A stretch of 64,000 bases of DNA from Hypholoma sublateritium FD-334 SS-4 (Eukaryota; Basidiomycota; Agaricomycetes; Agaricales; Strophariaceae): NCBI GenBank assembly GCA_000827495.1, contig KN817578.1, positions 107,829 to 171,828 of the forward strand, read 5' to 3'. Below are positions 56,395 through 64,000 of this stretch, one piece after another. A model generated the notes under the pieces. The model was not told the origin of the DNA. It worked only from the letters and a program-made list of their open reading frames with translations, and made no database searches. The position numbers and the translations under genes were made by a program. The number at the start of each line of letters is the position of its first letter. Positions within the stretch are counted from its first letter, which is position 1.

Positions 56395-57102
56395 CTCGAT
56401 GTAGCTGTTGTTGAATATATTAATATATTAGTATCGACGGCGACGACAAGTTTGAGGTGACATTATAAAGCTTACCTTTCGATGGCTCTTTCCAATATGG
56501 CTTTCGTTCCAGACGGACGTGAGCGAAGGCGTACTCGTTTTCCAAGAGAGAAGATAATCAACTCTCCTCTCCATGGGCTGTTTGAGCAGATTTCTAATAA
56601 ATTGAAGTTGACGTCGACAGAGTCGTCGAAATACCCATAAATGATGTAGACCTCTTTCGCGCCGCCCACAATACATATTGCCGAATGAATAGGCATGTGG
56701 TTTATATTGGCGAGGATGTGATCAAGACTCATCACAGGTGGGGAGTATGGGCGATTTATAAACCACGTAGCCTTGACGGTCTGTTTTACACGACCTGAAG
56801 GGAAGGTTGGATAATGAAATCCTACGGTTTGAATCACCTGTAAAATTGAGTAAATAAGCGTCGTGAATGTGTATGATTAAACCAGGAGGTACTAACTTTT
56901 TTTCGTCTGGCCGGCGGTGGGGACATAATTGCTCTGCCAGTAAGACGATTGATTCGAACGAGAGCCTTCGTTGATTAAAGAGTGCGATCTTCAGTAGGAA
57001 AATCTCCGCGAGTCTTAAAACGTACCATGTAGGTGCTGCAGAAATCAAGGTGAAGCGTACAGGAAGTACGCACATCCTGCCTTTTAACTCGTCTTTGGGC
57101 AC
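56395..57102 (-). CDS. Hypothetical protein B2, 'WRGEL' family, partial model
   Basis: The ATG at 57102 opens an exon ending near 56900 ('LLAEQLCPHRRPDEKK'). After a GTTAGT...TTACAG intron of about 58 nt, the frame continues 'VIQTVGFHYPTFPSGRVKQT', 'SLDHILANINHMPIHSAICI', 'KEVYIIYGYFDDSVDVN', 'CSNSPWRGELIIFSLGKRVR' and 'KAILERAIE', then a GTAAGC donor near 56475. The series Y.[VI]YG / [LV]..N / W-R-G-[DE]-[LI]-[IV] is the same as in B1 (9369-9892). The 5' end may lie further up, since open sequence continues to about 57390, and the 3' exons are unresolved. Function unknown. Confidence 0.5.
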
Positions 57103-57487
57103 TAGTAAATAATATTAATTCGATGTTTAACAGGAAGTGCACATGTGTACAAGCATTTACACTGCGGTAATGTGTACGTACGTATAGTTTGGGCGGCTGA
57201 ATCTTGACAGATTCGTCTTTCGGGGTCCTCAAAGCCTTTTGATAGAAATTTCTCAGCGGCAAGTAATTTATTAATATGATTCGAAATCCTGGACCGAGTT
57301 GTGGGAATTGCATAACTACATGTGTCCGGACGATCAACGGCTGGTCGGATCATAACATACTGAGAAGATCTGGCAAGACATTCGATCATCAAGATTATAT
57401 ACGCTTCAAATCTCCTTCGGCGCTCTGCTTTTTTATAAGCATGTTCATTGAGTCGCTACATAAGAATATAACTACGTATATTGTGAT

Positions 57488-60400
57488 TCATGATTGAGGA
57501 CCGTATGATAACATGAGCTGGTTTGAATACGGACTGGGGTCAGTAGCGATGCAAGTGATTAGATATAGACTCACCCGCTCTACCGGCATGATGTGCATGC
57601 AGTCAACCTCTGGAATGGATGTAACGGCACAATGCGACACGACATCCGAAAGTCTGATCACACGAGCGTCCTTGCTTCTTGCTTCACACAGAAATCCAGC
57701 CGCAAATCCATACGGCAAGTACGGATCGGCGAAGTCAGGCCGATTGAGGATTGGATGCTCGTGAACCAAAAGGTACCAGCTGTCAGAATACCGGAAGATC
57801 TTATCGATGACGCCCATTTTATTTTTTCTTGAAGCATTCGATCTATCTGTGAATATAATAGAGCTGTCGCGATAGTGAGTGGAATTAAAGATCCCATAAC
57901 ATACTCCCTTAAAGGATATTTGAGGTATATACACGACAATCTCGTTCATGAGCTTCGGGTCGTTCTCGGAAACTCTGAGAAGCTCTAGAATTTCGACTTC
58001 TAGTAAGGTGGGATGCGATGGCTTCATTTTAGATATATCGGAATAGATGTTTTCCACGTCCAAATATTCGGCGAGTTTAAATCCCCGGACATCCTCTTTC
58101 TCGATGGAGTCCATAGTTTCAATGATCTCATGAGCTGCCCTTTGCACTTGCTTATCATCACGAATGATAGCTAGAATGTTGGAATATCGTACGGATGCTT
58201 GTAGGATAGTTCCGTCTAGCTGCCCTGAATCACATTCAATTAGTATTGGCTGTCATAGTTCATAGCTGAATCGGGCATACCTAATACGTTGTTGGTCTGG
58301 ATTCGATGAAAAAAACCAATGTTGCGCTCAAAGAATGGCGCACTGTGAGAATGAGCTGGCCCAAATCTGTCCATCATATCTCCAATATGCAGAGCGGCGT
58401 GATGATTTGGTCGTAAGGAAAAATGTGGAAATAATACTCGCAACCCTTCGAGATATTTAATCATATTTGAGTCATATTCTTGGATCTGGGTAGCAGTGCA
58501 AATCCTCATATTTGCGAGACGCGCAGACGTGACAAGGTGCATAAAATTTTTGACAAGATCTTTTTTTCTGCCGGACTCGTCCTTCCAAAGCCAAATCAAA
58601 GTAACCGGAAGGTGCACAGTGCATATTATTCTCCAATTATTCGCGCTGAGTTTTCCATGCTGGGCAGTGCCCCAATTTCGTGGTGCGGGTGTTATCCAAG
58701 AGGGAGTCTGACAACGACTCATATCTCGCCAGACACAATCCATGACATCCTTTCCTAACACAGCGTATCCTTGCTTTGCACTAATTCCAGAGTTTGTGAC
58801 GTACGGGAGCAACAATTCGCGGGCCGTCATATCATTATTAATCTAAGCAAGCCGTTAGTTTTGGCTCAAAAATAAGGCTCAGTAGCTTGCTTACTGTGGC
58901 AACAATCGTATCATGGAGAGCGCTCTTGGACACTGTGTGTGACGCAGACTCTAAGTCTAATATCGAGCAGATATCCAGGTATATCTGGCGATTTGCCTCT
59001 CTAAATGCTTTGATGTTGTCTTCTGGAAGAGGCGACAGAAGGTTTCTGATGATCCTGCCTATTTTTTTGGGGTCCTGGGTATTGAAGTAAAGAGAACTGG
59101 GTACCAATGGCTCATCCCTAAGGTCTGCGCTTCTGTCGCTCATATCTGGGCCATCTATATCGCTGACTTCCTCGCGATCTTCTTCTTCTTGTAAGACTCT
59201 ACTCTCATCGGAGAATTCCTCCCCATTTTCACTGCCATCGTCTCTTTCCTCCGAGTCTGAGCTATGGTCATCTTCTCGACTACTTTCATCAGAGTCCTCG
59301 TCTTCTACATCTGACTGGTATCCCGACCCTGGCTCAACTTTGTTCATCCAAGAACCCTCTACATCCAATAGGGTAATATCTGCAATTTTTCTCCTCTATT
59401 TGAGATTGTTAGTTCCATACAAGTAGAAGGTTGCTACAATTACTTTACGCACCCAAACAAATACATTTGCTGCAAGAATCCACCTTGTTCCAACGATCTC
59501 GGAAGCGTTCACTTCTATGATATCATACAATCTGCATATGGAATGTAGTACACTCCGAGTGAATTCAAGAAGTTTGAATAGAAGGGATGGTGGGTTTTTA
59601 CGCAAAAGCTTGATACATTTCTTAATCTCTACCCGGTGAGACTCGGAAGGAGGAGCTTCGAGCTGACCCTCGCTCTCCATGGGTACGTATCCATCAACTC
59701 CGTTATGTTCAAGATCGATTTTATATATCTCACGGCAGTGCGTTTGTAGCAGTCCCAGGTCAATGGCGTGCATGCCGTCAATGACAGTAAACACTGTAGG
59801 ATCGAAATAAGGAAGATCAAATAGGGCAGACCACCTCCAACCAAATGCAGAGAAGATTCGCTTTTTATGTTCCTCACTTGGAGCATCTCTCCACAGAATC
59901 GCGAATTCCCTGGATTCAGCCCAATTTTTTAGCGGAAATTTATGGCGATTCTAAATATTAATATCATCTTTGTCAAGATCACAAAGGGGACACATATAAT
60001 GAGCACCGGGAGCTGCTGCATAGCCAATTATCTGATGTGCTCCTAGCAGATCACAGACGACACATTCCCTTCACATTTCGACCCAGTCTATATTTGAATG
60101 TTCGCGTCAACGCCACTCCTGGTTCCCAGAGGACAAGCAATTCATTTACAACAAGTTGAAGATAATGATTCATGTCAGTCAGCGAAGGTTTATTTGGCCC
60201 AGGAATTATTCCTGCCAAGTATAGATTTTCCGGCAGATGTCGCACACTTGGGGGAAGGTTCAACAATACGAGCCATATTCCAGTTGAAGATACATTCTGT
60301 TTGGCCGTCTTATTTCCAAATGGATTGAAACTGTCAACCGAGAGGCTGAACACAAGTCGGGCTTCGGACCCGGGGCCAGGGTAGAACCGTTCGCCATAGG

Positions 60401-61595
60401 AATCTTTCAGACCTGAAAACACCTTAGACAACCAGATATCATCAACAGACTCGGGTGCCGAGCCTGATGCGTAAGGGCGGCTGGAAACCATATCTTCGAT
60501 ACCGGGTCTAGAGAACAGGCGCCCTAGCCATGATTTAAAATCGTGATGGCTATATATTTTTAAAGGTATGGCCCTCTCCGTATTTCCAGTAATGCGCTGT
60601 GAGCCCCACAGTGGTTCACCGCATATTGGGCTCTCTGGTGCTGACTGGTGCGTGCAAGTCGTAATATTTCTGTCCATATGCTGCAGAGGATATAGACAAT
60701 GACAACGAGGGCAGCTGAGAAATTTAATTACTGTTGGATCGACATCAAAGTACGATACACAAGTGTCAGGGTCTTTAGGAACCAAATGTATGATCTCCAA
60801 TGCCGCAGGATTGAATTTCAGTATATTAACTATCCCGGCTAAATATACTCGAACAGCTCTGCGAGGAACAAAGTAGACGTTTTGTAAAACAAGCGACAAG
60901 ACGAGCGCCGTTTTTGAGGTAGGGTCACGCGGGCCTCTTTCGTAGAAGTACCTATCTTTAGAAAATAAAAATGAGTACAGCTAAATTGTAGGTGGATCTG
61001 ACCACGACTAACCAGTATTGATAGTAACGGCCCCATTGGCTGAAAAAATTCTATCTTCTCCTCGTTGATGGCTCCATGCCAGACCTTTCTGTCTATTGAT
61101 GTAGATTAGCTCGTTTTGTATCGCATCAAGTACCAAGCTCTGCTCGAAGTCAGGCTCGAGCCTGTTGAGTTTCCCAATCATAGTGCAATAACCATTCTCA
61201 GCCGCCAAGAAATTTTCGTTCCTTTGCGAATTTGACTTCAACGAATATCTTCCTGTGTTGGCGCGCTGAATTTCTTCAAGCGATGGTTTTTCATATGGAC
61301 CGTTTAGGATGGGGTCATTTTCAAATATGAGGGGTCTATCTGCAGATGAAACGGGCCAGCTGGATAGCCATTTGAATTCTTTGAGGACCTCAGTTATCGC
61401 TCGCATCTTGTGATCTATTGGCCAGCCCACTAAGGGTAATTGCTGGATGGGAGACGATCTTATTCCTCGAGAATCTTTCATGTGGTTCCCCTTTGTAGAA
61501 TGTGGGACAATGTTTCCAGCACCTTCATATTTCCCAGTTGTCGGGTTGAATGTCGTGCAGTACAACGGGCAGCGGCAAAGTGACGTCTTTGGCAT
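57488..61595 (-). pseudogene. CACTA (En/Spm, Tnp2-like) transposase 2, with a frameshift and an in-frame TAG
   Basis: The start is the ATG at 61595 ('CRCPLYCTTFNPTTGKYEG', the counterpart of the transposase 1 N-terminus). Downstream come 'FLSCPRCHCLYPLQHMD', the signature 'FSLSVDSFNPFGNKTAKQN', 'LLNLPPSVRHLPENLYLAGI', 'PGPNKPSLTDMNHYLQLV', 'YFDPTVFTVIDGMHAIDLGL', a long acidic insert (59350-59150) absent from transposase 1, 'LRPNHHAALHIGDMMDRFGP' and a C-terminal exon (58147-57488). Two lesions are visible. At 60067-60069 (CCC on the plus strand) one extra base shifts the frame before 'CVVCDLLGAHQIIGYAAAPG'. At 59951-59953 a TAG interrupts 'DDINI*NRHKF'. Other introns splice cleanly. Related to transposase 1 but well diverged. 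Confidence 0.8.
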
Positions 61596-62307
61596 TAGGA
61601 CTCGGATTTAATCAGGATTTGATCAGGATTCGGGAATATTGACCGGTTTGATACCAGGCCAGTATATGGGAGAAAGCGTTATTTTGTAGCGAATGTTTCG
61701 CAGCTAGAGATATCAAGTGTCAGTCGCGAACTGCTGAGATTTTTAGGAGATTGATTCAATCTACTTCACTGGTTACTTATAATCAATTTGAATCAACTTA
61801 TGATAACGGTGATGTAGTGATACAAACGTAAGTATAAGGGGTTGAGATCACGTGAAGGGTGACCGTTGAATTTCACGGTTTGCTTCGAGCGTTCCACGGT
61901 TTCTACCGTCTACTTCATCACCATTCCCGGGCTCTGGCTTCGGTTTCAAACCAGTCAGTGTCTCTCCCAGAAGTTTCCTCGAAGAGTATCGGCGTCCCTC
62001 GACTTGCTGATTAACGATGTGATGTTCCTGTGGCTCCAAACTTGAAACTGTGGAGGTGCTTCACGAACAAACGAACTTCCTGTGTGCGAGGTACAAATCT
62101 TCGAATCGTTCGATCTGAGAGTTTCCTCGCCTTCTGATCTATGAATTATCGTCCAGATGAAATCGGACCCGTGATCAGGAGCTGTTTATCCATCGCCTCG
62201 ACAAAGCCTCAAGGCCAATCCGCCTCTAAGCGAATCTTCGGTGCATATAGACGGCTGCATATGTAGGAGATGTAGTTCATAGGTGGTATTGCAGACGTTC
62301 TTCGGCC
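61596..62307. other. Gap between transposase 2 and the last beta-propeller gene
   Basis: Contains a short imperfect tandem near 61610 (TTTAATCAGGATTTGATCAGGATT) and 'TTATAATCAATTTGAATCAA' near 61780. No terminal inverted repeat matching the far side of transposase 2 was found. A 63-codon minus frame (62039-61848) has no recognisable content. Confidence 0.4.
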
Positions 62308-64000
62308 ATGTCTTCTTTTGAAACCATCGGTCCCACTACTATCACCACCAATGTCTCTGTCATCAAAATCTCGCCTGACGGTGATTTTATAGCCATTGGA
62401 GGGACCCGCAATAACGTGGAGGTAAGTCGCGATCGAAACAGAACATAATCAAAATTCATCTCACTATTAGCCTGCAGATACATGAACGCGTGGACAATGT
62501 CTGGGTGAAGCTATACGATTTTGATTGTCCCGAGGGCATGGAAGATTCAGCTGTCATTGATATAATTTGGCATCCATGGCTGCGCCACGACCTTATCATC
62601 GCCGAGGAGAATGGAGTTCTTCACGTAGCGTCATTTCGTGATCAGGATGGCCCAGTACGTTTTCTGGCCTCAATTTGTTTACATGTAACTTAGCGCACCA
62701 TCTAATCTTCTAGAATTATGGCCTTGTCAAATCACTGAATGTTATTGACGTATCGCCAATCTATGACGCAGCTGACTGGCAATGCGCGGTCTTGAACGAT
62801 GACGCCACTGAGCTTACAGGATCTTCAGGTAACGATATACACACGTACCGAGAGCCATTCTCCGGTGAGATTCTGTATTGATATTTCCATAAGATTGACG
62901 CTTACATCACGATATTAGTTGTACACGACGATCTACCATTCTCAGTGTACACGCCTCTTCCAAAACGATTTGCTGCCGAAGAAGATGAAGAGCAGGTTGT
63001 GAACCTTTGGTACCTAAATACAAGCCATATCGTCGTCGTCTACCCGTTGGGAATAGCGTGAGTAAACCCCAGTCACTCAGTCATGTTTAATCTATATATT
63101 CACTAATTTTTCAGTTCGGTGTCCACCGTTTCAAAGGAGCTCATCTGGGATATTCCCGTTCACGCGGGCAGAAGCATGTACGTACGCTGTGTACAACTTT
63201 CTTATAACGCGACATTAATTTCAGGCAGTTTCTCTGCTGCAATATCGCCAGCTAAAGATGTCATTGTTGCAATAAACGTCCATCGAGAAGCTGAGATTTA
63301 CTCTCTCGACAACCAATCATATGTTCGGAAAGTAGAAACTTCTGTTGGTCTCTTTCGGCCCGTCAAGTCTGCTATCTTCTACACCGATAACTGCCTTGCT
63401 CTGGCCTACGCCGAAGAAGTAGGGTTCAAAATCATTCCAAATCTAAATGCTCTACATTCGTATGATCTGCTCCTCGCACGTTCTAAGGGGCGCCATTTCC
63501 CCCCAGCCTCTTCCCGTAAGTCACTTGCTTCCCCAGTTAATGTCTGAAATTCACTGTCTTGATAGTCATCGTATATGTGGGTAATTTTTCGATGATGTCT
63601 ATATATTAGTTTTTTTTTTGACTTATCCTAATTCAAGGATTCCGCGCTCATGTGTGGAGTGGGGAAGATTATTGTTGGAAAGCCAGGGCATGGTGGACCT
63701 TTGACCAATATAATCTTGGTCACTCCCCGATTAGAGGCAAGTGCATTGATGTTGATCGATGTTAATGTTGATGCTCATGATCACGGCCTAGAACTCTATC
63801 CCAGATATCTCCGATACTGATACCGATGAAAGCGAGTCTACGCCGGTATGCAACGACACTTACGTCAAATCTAGCCATTGTGACTCTAATTTGGATCCTA
63901 TAGGCTATTCAGATCAGCAAATGGATATCATTGACCCCTCCCATGATTATTGTCTCGTTCATGGGGCTCATCGCCGCTCTTGTAATTCGTCGCAATACCG
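62308..64000 (+). CDS. Tail-anchored divergent beta-propeller protein, member 5, cut by the window end
   Basis: Start at 62308: 'VSVIKISPDGDFIAIGGTRN', then after an intron 'VIDIIWHPWLRHDLIIAEEN' and 'GVLHVASF' (62550-62640). Later exons give 'NDDATELTGSSGNDIHTYRE', 'VVNLWYLNTSHIVVVYPLGI', 'ISPAKDVIVAINVHREAEIY' and 'SLDNQSYVRKV' (63245-63330), a 'GKIIVGKPGHGG' block (63660), and an acidic mini-exon 'NSIPDISDTDTDESESTP' (63791-63846). The last exon starts near 63903 and enters a hydrophobic helix 'PPMIIVSFMGLIAALVI' that runs to the window edge, so only the last few residues are missing. Same exon plan as members 2-4. Function unknown. Confidence 0.75.

Noticed and set aside
1..64000. tRNA, rRNA, CRISPR or prokaryotic operon structure
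   Set aside because: No clover-leaf or rRNA-like segment was recognised by eye, no direct-repeat/spacer array exists, and genes are intron-rich.

Overview
The window is a piece of a fungal nuclear genome, almost certainly a mushroom-forming basidiomycete (Agaricomycete). The evidence is: genes cut by many short (about 50-80 nt) GT-AG introns, several lineage-restricted hypothetical families typical of these fungi, CACTA/Tnp2-type transposases, a Ty1/Copia element and a NACHT (NLR) fragment. Nothing looks prokaryotic: no operons, no Shine-Dalgarno sites, no CRISPR. I assign no species. I recognised no intact housekeeping gene; this is accessory, repeat-rich sequence.

Layout. 1-2178: GC-rich, unassigned. 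2179-5072 (-): large tryptophan-rich hypothetical protein P1. 5296-5675: paired palindromes. 6040-6831 (-): small three-exon hypothetical. 7067-8661 (+): canonical WD40 protein with a C-terminal membrane segment. 9369-9892 (-) and 10111-13314 (+): divergent pair of hypothetical families, called B and A here. 13503-14346: dense paired palindromes. 14372-18352 (+): CACTA transposase broken by an in-frame TAG. 19903-25553: intact Copia retrotransposon with identical LTRs and a 5-bp target duplication, inserted in a decayed GC-rich tract. 26779-27432 (+): truncated NACHT fragment. 28383-32102: GC-rich tract with wrecked copies of two conserved genes, a Cnn_1N coiled-coil protein (-) and the INO80 subunit Ies1 (+). 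32936-35581 (-): P2, a frame-disrupted paralogue of P1. 36283-37336 (-): RING-like gene. 37538-43674: two tail-anchored beta-propeller genes around a second family-A gene. 43900-48575: two paralogues of an unknown family (J1, J2) with another unknown gene (K) between them. 48961-51010 (+), 53728-55838 (-) and 62308-end (+): three more tail-anchored beta-propeller genes. 56395-57102 (-): second family-B gene. 57488-61595 (-): second CACTA transposase, with a frameshift and an in-frame TAG.

The theme is repetition of a small set of gene families. P, A, B, J, the beta-propeller family and CACTA each occur at least twice, in diverged form, in both orientations, interleaved with selfish DNA. The strongest candidates for something undescribed are the divergent beta-propeller / acidic linker / tail-anchor family (five members here plus one canonical WD40 protein of the same architecture) and a family of paired about 25-bp palindromes confined to intergenic gaps between 5.3 and 14.35 kb. 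Exon structures were inferred by eye from splice signals, reading-frame continuity and comparison of paralogues inside the window; no database search was possible.
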